Notes: a model not told the origin generated them from the letters alone. A stretch of 6,628 nucleotides of DNA from an uncultured bacterium (GCA_902772945.1 CACYCU010000105.1:1-6628); one strand, 5' to 3'; positions 1-6,040 are shown, numbered from the stretch's first letter. Numbers and translations: made by a program.

Positions 1-528
1 AATATAAAAACACCGCAAAAAATTGAATCCTCTAAAAGTCTCAATTTTGGAGTTCCTACAGCTAAAAAAACACTAAGATACACAGATGCAGAATATGTAA
101 TTGCACCATACAGAATCAGCACTTCTTCAAAAGTCGGAAATTTCACTCTAGGTGCTCAGTTTAATACCGAAGTTGATAATATAGCAATGCTTGAAACAGA
201 AACCGGATTATTTACAAAATATGAAAAAAACAGATTTGCCCTTAGTTCTTCTGTTACCAAATCTCTTAATACAACATATTATCAGGATTATAATACTTTT
301 TCTCTCGCACCAGAGATTAAACTCAATAACTATATGTCCCTAAAAAACGTATTCAGCGCAGATGTTACAAGGAATAAAAGATCTTCAAAGCTTATATTTT
401 CATTTAACCCGTTTGGGAAAAAAGATAATGACAGAATGTTTTTTGAATTTGGTGCAAAAGAAACATACAACGCAGATACAGACACTACATCAACTCAATT
501 CACTTTTTCAACACAACTAAAACTGTAA
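1..528 (+). CDS. C-terminal part of a beta-rich, probably outer-membrane barrel protein (5' truncated)
   Basis: The reading frame is open from the first base of the window to TAA at 526-528, giving 175 residues; the true start lies upstream, and the internal ATG at 187 is not a convincing start because the frame continues before it without change in character. The last ~110 residues alternate polar and hydrophobic positions in short strands separated by Asn/Asp/Lys-rich turns (for example FSLAPEIKL, KLIFSFNPF, MFFEFGAKE), and the protein ends on a strand, QFTFSTQLKL. This is the usual look of a transmembrane beta-barrel end, although the terminal residue is Leu rather than the common Phe/Trp. 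No catalytic motif or named family is recognised. It is followed by a strong promoter for the next gene, so it probably ends its own transcript. An outer-membrane location is inference; another beta-rich surface or periplasmic protein is possible. Confidence 0.7.
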   Translation, partial: NIKTPQKIESSKSLNFGVPTAKKTLRYTDAEYVIAPYRISTSSKVGNFTLGAQFNTEVDNIAMLETETGLFTKYEKNRFALSSSVTKSLNTTYYQDYNTFSLAPEIKLNNYMSLKNVFSADVTRNKRSSKLIFSFNPFGKKDNDRMFFEFGAKETYNADTDTTSTQFTFSTQLKL

Positions 529-543
529 TAAAAATTAAATAAC

Positions 544-572
544 TTGTTTTAATAAATAATTTTGTCTATAAT
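544..572 (+). promoter_or_regulatory. sigma70-type promoter for the ftsB-like/TPR unit
   Basis: TTGTTT at 544-549 (-35) and a perfect TATAAT at 567-572 (-10) are separated by 17 nt. Transcription would start near 579, so the leader would be only about 11 nt, with the Shine-Dalgarno sequence AAGAGG (579-584) at its very 5' end, 5 nt before the ATG at 590. Position in the short gap between two genes supports a real promoter. Confidence 0.7.
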
Positions 573-589
573 TTTATCAAGAGGTTTGA

Positions 590-976
590 ATGTCCGAAGA
601 ACATATACAGGAAGAAATTACAGAAAAAAAATCTAAAACGGGGTTTTATTATTCATTTTTAACCGTTGTTCTTTTGTTTTGCCTTATTCAAATCGGATTT
701 GGTGCAATATTGAATATTTCAAAAACTGTTGCATATCGAACTAAAATTGCAACTTTAACAAAAATTCGAGATTCCGCCGAAGCAAGAAACCAGGATCTTA
801 AACAAGATATAAAATCGTTTTCTTCAATGTCAAGTTTAGAAGGTATTGCCAGAAATAATCTTAAGATGGCAGGAGAAGATGAAGTTTTAATTCTTATTAA
901 TCAACCTCAGAATAGCAACCTAAAAACAAAAAAAACAAAAAAGAAAAACAAAAAAAATCATGCAAGAAACAATTGA
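590..976 (+). CDS. FtsB/DivIC-family septum formation initiator protein
   Basis: A 128-residue bitopic membrane protein. Residues 1-18 are a charged cytoplasmic tail, ~19-43 one transmembrane helix, ~44-78 a heptad-like coiled coil, and 81-103 (SSLEGIARNNLKMAGEDEVL onward) match the FtsB/DivIC signature in which an E-x-I-A-R segment is followed by L-x-M and an acidic E-V. In known bacteria such proteins bind FtsL and FtsQ/DivIB and help activate septal peptidoglycan synthesis. The order, length and motif fit the family well; whether it is the FtsB or DivIC form cannot be told from sequence alone. Residues 112-122 form a Lys-rich tail (KTKKTKKKNKK) encoded by A-runs, unusual for the family. 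The start is fixed by AAGAGG 5 nt upstream. The last 17 nt overlap the downstream TPR gene in another frame, pointing to co-transcription and probable translational coupling. Confidence 0.85.
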   Translation: MSEEHIQEEITEKKSKTGFYYSFLTVVLLFCLIQIGFGAILNISKTVAYRTKIATLTKIRDSAEARNQDLKQDIKSFSSMSSLEGIARNNLKMAGEDEVLILINQPQNSNLKTKKTKKKNKKNHARNN

Positions 977-2528
977 AATCGTAAAACAAGCATTCGAATT
1001 AAAATCTCAAAAGTGTTATAAACAAGCCATCGAATTGCTTTATAAAGCTTTAGAGGAGGAAACTGATAATATTGAAGTTCTGTATCAGCTTGGAGAACTC
1101 TATTTTCTGCTTAACAATTTTCAAAGGGCAGCACATTATTTGGAAAAAGTTTTGAACATAAATAATCAGCACATAGATGCTCTCAAATTAACAGAAAAAA
1201 TATACATTTACGCAAATGATTTAGAAAAAGCATTTCTTACTGCAGAAAAAATATACAATCTTCAAAATGATAAAAATAACTTAATTAATTTAATCAAAAT
1301 TTCATCACAAAAAGGCGACCTTGAAAAAATTAGTGAATATGAAAATCAAGAACTTAAAGATGATGACATAATTTTTGCTATTGCAAAAGCTTATTATGAC
1401 AATAAAAATTCAAAAAAATCAGAACATTTATTAGAAAAAGCTTTGGAATTAAACCCTAATAACGAAGATGCACTGGTTCTTTTGGGTAAATTATATTTTG
1501 ACAAAAATGATTTTGAAAAGTCAAAAAATATATTTATATCATTCTCAAATACTACAAATAATCCTGAAATACTTAATTATTTGGGGATTTTTGCTCTCGA
1601 AGAATTGAATTTTGTTGATGCAATTAAAAGTTTTTCAAAAGCTGCAAACATTGATAAGAAAAATTCAAAATACCATTATAATTTAGCAAATGCATATTTT
1701 TATAATGGCTGGATAAAAGAAGCTGTTTCTTCATACATGCAAGCTATACTTCTTGAGCCTGACAATTTGGGATACAGATATTCAATTGCATATTTGTATT
1801 ATGAACAAAAAGATTATGACAAAACTCAAAAAGAAATTGATTACATTTTAGAACAAGATCCAAACTATGGTTCCGCACATGTTCTCAATGCATTATTAAA
1901 ATTTGAAAATAAAGATTATTTAGGTGCAAAAATAGAACTTGAAACAAATTTAAAGAACAATTTTAATGATAATTTTACATTATTTTCACTTGCAAAAGTA
2001 TATACTGAATTATCAATGTTTGAGAAAGCTGAAGATTGCATAAAAAAAGTTATAGGCAACAACCCATCAAGTCATAACTACAGATGTTTTCTTGCAGATA
2101 TTTACACAACCGAAAAAAAATACGATGAGGCAATTCAAATAATTGAAAATATAATTTCAGAAAATGAAAACTTTATTGAAGCCTATATTATAGGAGCAAA
2201 AGCAGCTTTTAATAAAAAAGACTTAGATAAAACCAAAGAGTTTGCACAAAATGCAATATCACTTGATATCAATTATGCAAAAGGTTATTACTATCTTGCA
2301 ATGGTAAGATTTGAAGAAAAAGATTTTGATGAAGCCGTAGAATGTATGAAAAGAGCTATTATTTATGATATAGAAAATCCTATTTATTACGCTAAAATGA
2401 GCGAAATATATGAAGCAAAAGAAGATTTTAAAACCGCTCTTGAATATATAAAAGAAGCTGAAAATATCACAGGCACAACAGAATACCGGATTCAATACAA
2501 AAAATTAGCAGCACTTAACAGAAAATAA
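960..2528 (+). CDS. tetratricopeptide-repeat (TPR) protein, 522 aa
   Basis: Almost the whole protein consists of tandem ~34-residue TPR units, about 13-15 of them. The clearest are residues ~37-70 (EVLYQLGELYFLLNNFQRAA), ~169-200, ~237-270 (KYHYNLANAYFYNGWIKEAV), ~340-370, ~373-406 and ~441-474, with the typical G/A-x-x-Y/F pattern of helix A, A/K-rich helix B and P/N-rich turns. TPR arrays are scaffolds for protein-protein contacts; no enzymatic domain is attached. There is no signal peptide or transmembrane helix, so a cytoplasmic place is expected, perhaps docked to a membrane partner. Its ATG lies inside the end of the ftsB-like gene, and the upstream A-rich stretch offers no good Shine-Dalgarno, so translation is probably coupled to the upstream gene. 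Pairing with a division protein hints at, but does not prove, a role in division or envelope assembly. Lys, Glu, Asn and Ile dominate, as expected for this base composition. Confidence 0.9.
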   Translation: MQETIEIVKQAFELKSQKCYKQAIELLYKALEEETDNIEVLYQLGELYFLLNNFQRAAHYLEKVLNINNQHIDALKLTEKIYIYANDLEKAFLTAEKIYNLQNDKNNLINLIKISSQKGDLEKISEYENQELKDDDIIFAIAKAYYDNKNSKKSEHLLEKALELNPNNEDALVLLGKLYFDKNDFEKSKNIFISFSNTTNNPEILNYLGIFALEELNFVDAIKSFSKAANIDKKNSKYHYNLANAYFYNGWIKEAVSSYMQAILLEPDNLGYRYSIAYLYYEQKDYDKTQKEIDYILEQDPNYGSAHVLNALLKFENKDYLGAKIELETNLKNNFNDNFTLFSLAKVYTELSMFEKAEDCIKKVIGNNPSSHNYRCFLADIYTTEKKYDEAIQIIENIISENENFIEAYIIGAKAAFNKKDLDKTKEFAQNAISLDINYAKGYYYLAMVRFEEKDFDEAVECMKRAIIYDIENPIYYAKMSEIYEAKEDFKTALEYIKEAENITGTTEYRIQYKKLAALNRK

Positions 2529-2531
2529 TAT

Positions 2532-2559
2532 TTGACGAAAAAAAAAAGATAATTATAAT
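2532..2559 (+). promoter_or_regulatory. sigma70-type promoter for the secreted HExxH protein, with an A10 tract in the spacer
   Basis: TTGACG at 2532-2537 (-35, 5/6 match) and a perfect TATAAT at 2554-2559 (-10) are 16 nt apart. Ten consecutive A residues (2538-2547) fill the upstream part of the spacer. The predicted start is near 2566, giving a leader of ~31 nt. The promoter begins only 4 nt after the TPR stop codon, so the next gene is probably a separate transcript. Confidence 0.75.
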
Positions 2560-2582
2560 ATTAGTATTGCTACATTCGTAAT

Positions 2583-2588
2583 AGGAGA
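2583..2588 (+). promoter_or_regulatory. Shine-Dalgarno site that fixes a GTG start
   Basis: AGGAGA ends 8 nt before GTG at 2597-2599. No ATG lies close by in this frame, and the GTG yields a complete signal peptide, so this site decides the start. Confidence 0.75.
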
Positions 2589-2596
2589 AGAGAACA

Positions 2597-3280
2597 GTGG
2601 ATAGTAAACAATTTAAGAAGATTTTGTTCGTAACATTACTGATATTCACACTACCTGCACAAGCGGCTAAAAAAAATGACGACTTGATTGAAATGCCTAA
2701 AAATTATCCGGCAAAATACACATCTCAATACGTCAAACAAATAACACCACTATACAAATCCACCGGGAAAGAAGAAATTGTATATGTAGCTCTTGATATG
2801 CTAAAAGGAACAAACGGAGAATTTTCAAGAAACGCAATTTTGGGGAATAATTTATCAGGCAAACCTGTAAAAATTGAATTTAAAGATTTGGGAACAATTA
2901 ATCCTGATTATGAAAAGTTTGATGCACTTGGCTGGAAAAAGAATAAACAACTATATATTTATATAAACCCACGACACAAAGATGCTCCCCCGGGGGCATT
3001 AGCAGCTTTGCTATCCCATGAGGCACTGCATCAGGACGAATACAATTCACTTGCAGAAGAAACCTATGCTTGGACAATGGAAGCCGCCGTTTGGTACGAG
3101 ATAAGAAAATTATATCCGGAAAGCAACGAAGAAATCCATCCGCTTGTTGTGAGAGAAAATACTCTGAGAAAACTTTTTATAAGAGGAAACTACTCTGATA
3201 AATACATAAAAAAGACTGTATATTCCAACGAAGGATACAAAAATCTTCCATCTACATCGCCGGGTTTTGAAGATTTATAA
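2597..3280 (+). CDS. secreted HExxH-containing protein, putative zinc metallopeptidase of unknown family
   Basis: 227 residues with a GTG start chosen from the strong ribosome site upstream. Residues 1-23 form a Sec signal peptide: Lys-rich start, hydrophobic core LFVTLLIFTL, and likely signal peptidase I cleavage after AQA (23|24). The mature part holds an HExxH motif, HEALH at 141-145, preceded by a hydrophobic, Ala/Leu-rich helix (GALAALLS) and followed by E154-E155 in SLAEETYAWTMEA. The two His are the expected zinc ligands, E142 the expected catalytic base, and E154 or E155 a possible third ligand in a gluzincin-like arrangement, though the gap from the second His is short. Residues 118-125 (QLYIYINP) look like the edge strand that usually precedes the active-site helix. 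I do not recognise the family. No lipobox is present, so a soluble periplasmic or extracellular protein is likely. It has its own promoter. A structural role without catalysis remains possible. Confidence 0.8.
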   Translation: MDSKQFKKILFVTLLIFTLPAQAAKKNDDLIEMPKNYPAKYTSQYVKQITPLYKSTGKEEIVYVALDMLKGTNGEFSRNAILGNNLSGKPVKIEFKDLGTINPDYEKFDALGWKKNKQLYIYINPRHKDAPPGALAALLSHEALHQDEYNSLAEETYAWTMEAAVWYEIRKLYPESNEEIHPLVVRENTLRKLFIRGNYSDKYIKKTVYSNEGYKNLPSTSPGFEDL

Positions 3281-3289
3281 AATAATCTG

Positions 3290-3321
3290 TTTACCTACCA
3301 AAAAAGTATATTGATTATAAA
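3290..3321 (+). promoter_or_regulatory. weak candidate promoter for the S41 protease gene
   Basis: TATAAA at 3316-3321 is a fair -10. The only -35-like element is TTTACC at 3290-3295, 20 nt away, which is too far for a good match. A start near 3328 would leave almost no leader before the ATG at 3331. Read-through from the preceding gene, which ends 50 nt upstream with no terminator seen, is equally possible. Confidence 0.25.
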
Positions 3322-3330
3322 AACTCCTTG

Positions 3331-4578
3331 ATGTTAAATATTCGTATGAAGAAAAGTCAAGTTTTTGTTTTTATTTTTTTAATTATTGCGCTAATAACCT
3401 TGAACAAAGTTTTCTTGGACAGTAGCAATATTGAAATTTCTGATTCCGATGAAATGATTGACTATACGCATCTTTCATCACAAAAACTTTTTGACACAAC
3501 TTGGAAAATCATCAGAGATAACTATTATGATCCGGAATTAAACAGCCAAAATTGGTACAGATGGCGTGATCATTATCATGGAAAAATAAAAACAGATGAA
3601 GATGCCAAAGTAGCTATCGACACAATGCTCGCAAGCCTCGATGATCCTTACTCCAGATTTATGAGCAAAGAAGATTATGCGGAACAAAATAACTCAATTA
3701 ATTCAAAAATAACAGGTATAGGAGTTAACATATCCTCAATTGCCGGTAAAATTCATATTGTAAACGTCATGGAAGGAACGCCCGCACAATTTGCTAACCT
3801 GCTTTCAGACGATATTATATTGTCAGTTGACGGAAAAGATGTAAACGGACTGTCACTGTCTGAAGTTGCAAAATTGGTAAGGGGACCGGAAAACAGTTTT
3901 GTTAATATTACAGTTCTAAGAAATAATGACAAGCTAACCAAAAGAGTTATGCGTAAAGAAATAAAAATTAAAACAGTAAAAGGATCAGTCCTTGACAAAA
4001 ATATAGGATATATCCAAATTACAAGTTTTATCGGTTCAACAACTCCGAACGAATTTTTAGAAGCATTTGAAAAAACAAAAAATACCGAAGGCTTAATTCT
4101 TGACCTTAGGGGAAATACCGGCGGTTTGCTTCCAAATGCCGTATTTATAGCCAACCTATTTATACCTAAAGGTAATATTGTAAGTATCGTAGGAAGAAAC
4201 GGTTATAAATATGACATTAACGCTCAAGATACAGAATTCGTAATCAACAAACCAACTATAGTTCTCGTTGACGGCAGTTCTGCAAGCGCAAGTGAAATAT
4301 TATCAGGCGCATTAAAAGATTATAACAAAGCCAAACTTTTGGGTACAAAAACTTTTGGCAAAGGAATGGTACAAAAAATCATTCCAATGCCTAATGAAAC
4401 AGGATTAAATATAACAATTGCTAAATATCTTACACCTAAAGGAACAGATATTAATAAAATTGGAATAACACCGGATATACAAGTAGAATTCAGCTTAAAA
4501 GATGTAAAAAACAATAATGATGCCCAATTACAAGCTGCTAAAAACGCTCTTTCAAAAATGATTGTCAGTAAAAACTAA
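3331..4578 (+). CDS. ctpA: C-terminal processing protease, S41 family (CtpA/Prc type) with PDZ domain
   Basis: A 415-residue serine protease that in this family cuts exported proteins near their C-termini. Residues ~7-29 form an uncleaved anchor or signal peptide. Residues ~45-120 are the N-terminal helical part with the DDPYSRFM motif typical of Ctp proteases, ~124-210 a PDZ domain (GIGVNI, then VMEGTPAQFANLLSDDIILS), and ~215-385 the peptidase core. The core contains LDLRGNTGG, the nucleophile Ser319 in SSASASE, and Lys344 and Gln348 in FGKGMVQ; the Ser-Lys gap of 25 residues matches E. coli Prc and B. subtilis CtpB. All catalytic residues are present and the length is normal for CtpA. ATG 3331 is preferred; TTG 3328 and ATG 3346 (giving MKKSQVFVF) are alternatives, and none has a Shine-Dalgarno sequence. 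The stop overlaps by 4 nt the stop of the convergent zinc-ribbon gene. Likely periplasmic, with targets unknown here. Confidence 0.95.
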   Translation: MLNIRMKKSQVFVFIFLIIALITLNKVFLDSSNIEISDSDEMIDYTHLSSQKLFDTTWKIIRDNYYDPELNSQNWYRWRDHYHGKIKTDEDAKVAIDTMLASLDDPYSRFMSKEDYAEQNNSINSKITGIGVNISSIAGKIHIVNVMEGTPAQFANLLSDDIILSVDGKDVNGLSLSEVAKLVRGPENSFVNITVLRNNDKLTKRVMRKEIKIKTVKGSVLDKNIGYIQITSFIGSTTPNEFLEAFEKTKNTEGLILDLRGNTGGLLPNAVFIANLFIPKGNIVSIVGRNGYKYDINAQDTEFVINKPTIVLVDGSSASASEILSGALKDYNKAKLLGTKTFGKGMVQKIIPMPNETGLNITIAKYLTPKGTDINKIGITPDIQVEFSLKDVKNNNDAQLQAAKNALSKMIVSKN

Positions 4579-4793
4579 TTTTTAAAGATATTTTCATCTT
4601 TTAAGTCATCTTTTTTGACCAGAAGTCCGCATTTTGAACATGCCAGAGTTTCACCGGAACTATCAATCGGTAAAAAAATATGCTCGCAATCAACTTCAGA
4701 AATTTCATCTCTGGCAAACGGATCATATTTCTTTTTTGACTCATATTTTTTATTAGGATTTATCCATTTTACAATAAGTTCAATTAAATACAT
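4575..4793 (-). CDS. small zinc-ribbon-like protein, second gene of the cdd pair
   Basis: 72 residues. A short hydrophobic N-terminus (MYLIELIVKWI) is followed by a Lys-rich basic stretch (14-23) and a compact C-terminal half with C36, H38, C52 and C55 (DCEHIF, then ACSKCGLLV). This C-x-H / C-x2-C layout looks like a one-zinc ribbon or knuckle, with the loop between the pairs of 13 residues. No family name is recognised. Its ATG lies 1 nt after the cdd stop codon, so it is almost certainly translated with cdd; a GGAG sits 16 nt upstream inside cdd, too far to be a normal ribosome site, which favours coupling. Its TAG stop overlaps the TAA of ctpA by 4 nt on the other strand. The conserved-looking metal motif makes a real gene more likely than the overlapping 68-codon frame on the plus strand. 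Function unknown; binding to nucleic acid or protein is only a guess. Confidence 0.7.
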   Translation of the reverse strand: MYLIELIVKWINPNKKYESKKKYDPFARDEISEVDCEHIFLPIDSSGETLACSKCGLLVKKDDLKDENIFKN

Positions 4794-4794
4794 A

Positions 4795-5178
4795 TTACAA
4801 ATTAAAAGACTCCGGCAGTAATTCTTCTATTGTGTATATTTTTATTCCCTCTTCACCCTTTACTATTATATCAAGCCCGTTATCGCTCTTAAACTCATTC
4901 ATAACCTGCCTGCAAGCACCGCACGGAGTACAATTCAGCATATTAGGCGAAAAGATTGCAACTGCATTTATTTTTCTTTCTCCGTTTGCTATCGCTGTAC
5001 CTATAGCGTTTCTTTCTGCACATATTGCCATTCCAAAACTTGAGTTTTCAAAATTGCAGCCGGTATAAACGTTTCCGCTATCAGCCAAAACACAAGCTCC
5101 TACAGAAAATTTTGAATAAGGGGCATATGCCTGTTTTGAAGCTTCCTCTGCTAATTTTATCATTTCTTCGTAATTCAT
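4795..5178 (-). CDS. cdd: cytidine deaminase
   Basis: 127 residues, the normal length of the homotetrameric bacterial enzyme that hydrolyses cytidine and deoxycytidine to uridine and deoxyuridine in pyrimidine salvage. All signature elements are visible: N42 and E44 in NFENSS for nucleoside binding, the CAERNA motif with zinc ligand C53 and proton-shuttling E55, and PCGACRQ with zinc ligands C86 and C89. The N-terminal segment AYAPYSKFSVGACVL is also typical of the family. It is cytoplasmic, with no signal peptide. The ATG at 5178 begins the conserved N-terminal helix; no Shine-Dalgarno precedes it, and a candidate promoter lies so close that the transcript may be leaderless. A small zinc-ribbon gene follows 1 nt downstream. 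The gene upstream is divergent. Confidence 0.96.
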   Translation of the reverse strand: MNYEEMIKLAEEASKQAYAPYSKFSVGACVLADSGNVYTGCNFENSSFGMAICAERNAIGTAIANGERKINAVAIFSPNMLNCTPCGACRQVMNEFKSDNGLDIIVKGEEGIKIYTIEELLPESFNL

Positions 5179-5186
5179 ATTTTCAA

Positions 5187-5216
5187 TTTATACTTTTTTT
5201 TTATCTTTGAAATCAA
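5187..5216 (-). promoter_or_regulatory. candidate promoter for cdd and the zinc-ribbon gene
   Basis: Read on the minus strand, TTGATT (5216-5211) and TATAAA (5192-5187) are separated by 18 nt, with nine A residues (5202-5194) in the spacer. The start would fall near 5180, about 2 nt before the ATG, implying a leaderless or nearly leaderless mRNA, in line with the lack of a ribosome site. It overlaps the promoter of the divergent gene. Confidence 0.5.
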
Positions 5217-5242
5217 TTAATTATATGAGATTGTGCTATAAT
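5213..5242 (+). promoter_or_regulatory. extended -10 promoter directly before the gene at 5249
   Basis: TGC followed by a perfect TATAAT (TG at 5234-5235, hexamer 5237-5242) forms an extended -10; the -35 (TCAATT, 5213-5218) is poor, as is allowed for extended -10 promoters. The start would be at ~5248-5249, the A of the ATG itself, so the mRNA is predicted to be leaderless. Confidence 0.55.
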
Positions 5243-5248
5243 AAAATT

Positions 5249-6040
5249 ATGAAAAATTTATTTAAATTATTTTTAATATTCTCTATGCTATTTTCAATCG
5301 CACAGGCAATAAGTTTTGATGTACTTGTTTTGCCTGCCGATATATTGGAAACTAAAGAAAATTATTACAGTTTCGATGAAGTTTCTGAAATAATATCAAA
5401 TGACATTATAAACGAATTCAACAATTCTAAAGGAAAAATAAAATCCCCTGATATATATTCAGTAAGAGCTCAACTTAATCAAAATCCTCAACTAAAACAA
5501 CAAACACAAATAGCTCTTTCAAAATACAAATATAGTAACAGTATAGATTACAATACATTTAAAGCATTAGGAAACGCTTTCAATTGTAAATCGGTTCTTA
5601 TTGTTTCATCCTCCGCACTAACCAACAAGAACTCATTAAAGCGCAGTGTGTGGGAAGTTTTGGAAATATCAACCGCATTTGATACTACATACCCTTATCG
5701 TTTGGAAACATCCGTTGTTCTTCTGGATACAGTTAACAATATTGTAATGTGGAGTAACAATTACTCAACCAAATTGGGTGCTAATGACAATATATTTGCT
5801 GCAAAGAACTTTGCACAAGCTAACGGAGAATACGAAAAGATTAAGCTCTATTCAAAATCTGTCGTATCCCCTTCAGCATCACAAAATATTATGTTAAGAT
5901 TTTTCCCAAAATCTATCAAACCTGTTGAAACAAAAGTTGAAGATACAGGTGGAGCTTTGAGATATGATACAAGAACTCTCCCGCAGAGAATAATTGATCA
6001 TTCAAAAGATGTTCCTTACACGGGAGATTACGACATCTAA
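5249..6040 (+). CDS. exported protein of unknown function, possibly TolB-N/CsgG-like fold
   Basis: 263 residues from ATG 5249; this start gives a clean signal peptide (MKNLFKLFLIFSMLFSIAQA, cleavage after AQA at 20) and is preferred over a TTG at 5207, which would lie upstream of the -10 and add 14 residues before it. The mature protein begins with a strand (FDVLVLP), then a helix with many acidic residues (SFDEVSEIISNDIINEF), a variable helical part, an Ala/Gly-containing helix (FKALGNAFNCK), a strand (SVLIVSS), and paired strands RLETSVVLLDTVNNIVMWSN with the turn and WS-x-N end often seen in CsgG- and TolB-N-like domains. Residues ~204-225 contain SPSASQNIMLRFFPKSIKP, after which the chain is low in structure. 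C113 is the only Cys, and no lipobox is seen. The fold assignment is inference from strand order, not a recognised family. Probably periplasmic. It is convergent with, and overlaps by 4 nt, the next minus-strand gene. Confidence 0.75.
   Translation: MKNLFKLFLIFSMLFSIAQAISFDVLVLPADILETKENYYSFDEVSEIISNDIINEFNNSKGKIKSPDIYSVRAQLNQNPQLKQQTQIALSKYKYSNSIDYNTFKALGNAFNCKSVLIVSSSALTNKNSLKRSVWEVLEISTAFDTTYPYRLETSVVLLDTVNNIVMWSNNYSTKLGANDNIFAAKNFAQANGEYEKIKLYSKSVVSPSASQNIMLRFFPKSIKPVETKVEDTGGALRYDTRTLPQRIIDHSKDVPYTGDYDI

Noticed and set aside
2259..2495. Minus-strand open frame inside the TPR gene
   Set aside because: A Phe/Ile/Cys-rich product is the expected antisense of Lys/Glu/Asn-rich TPR codons; the TPR repeats continue through it.
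3753..4154. 133-codon open frame antisense to the S41 protease
   Set aside because: The plus strand here encodes the PDZ and core peptidase motifs; the antisense product is low-complexity Ser/Phe/Ile-rich with no recognisable domain.
4584..4601. Possible terminator hairpin AAAGAT / ATCTTT after ctpA
   Set aside because: The 6-bp stem is almost all A-T and is not followed directly by a T-run; it also lies within the convergent gene.
4615..4821. Plus-strand open frame of 68 codons
   Set aside because: It lies antisense to the zinc-ribbon gene and the end of cdd, with no ribosome site; the minus-strand genes have conserved motifs.
5207..5248. Upstream TTG start for the exported protein
   Set aside because: It would begin before the extended -10 promoter and put 14 residues, including charged ones, ahead of a clean signal peptide.
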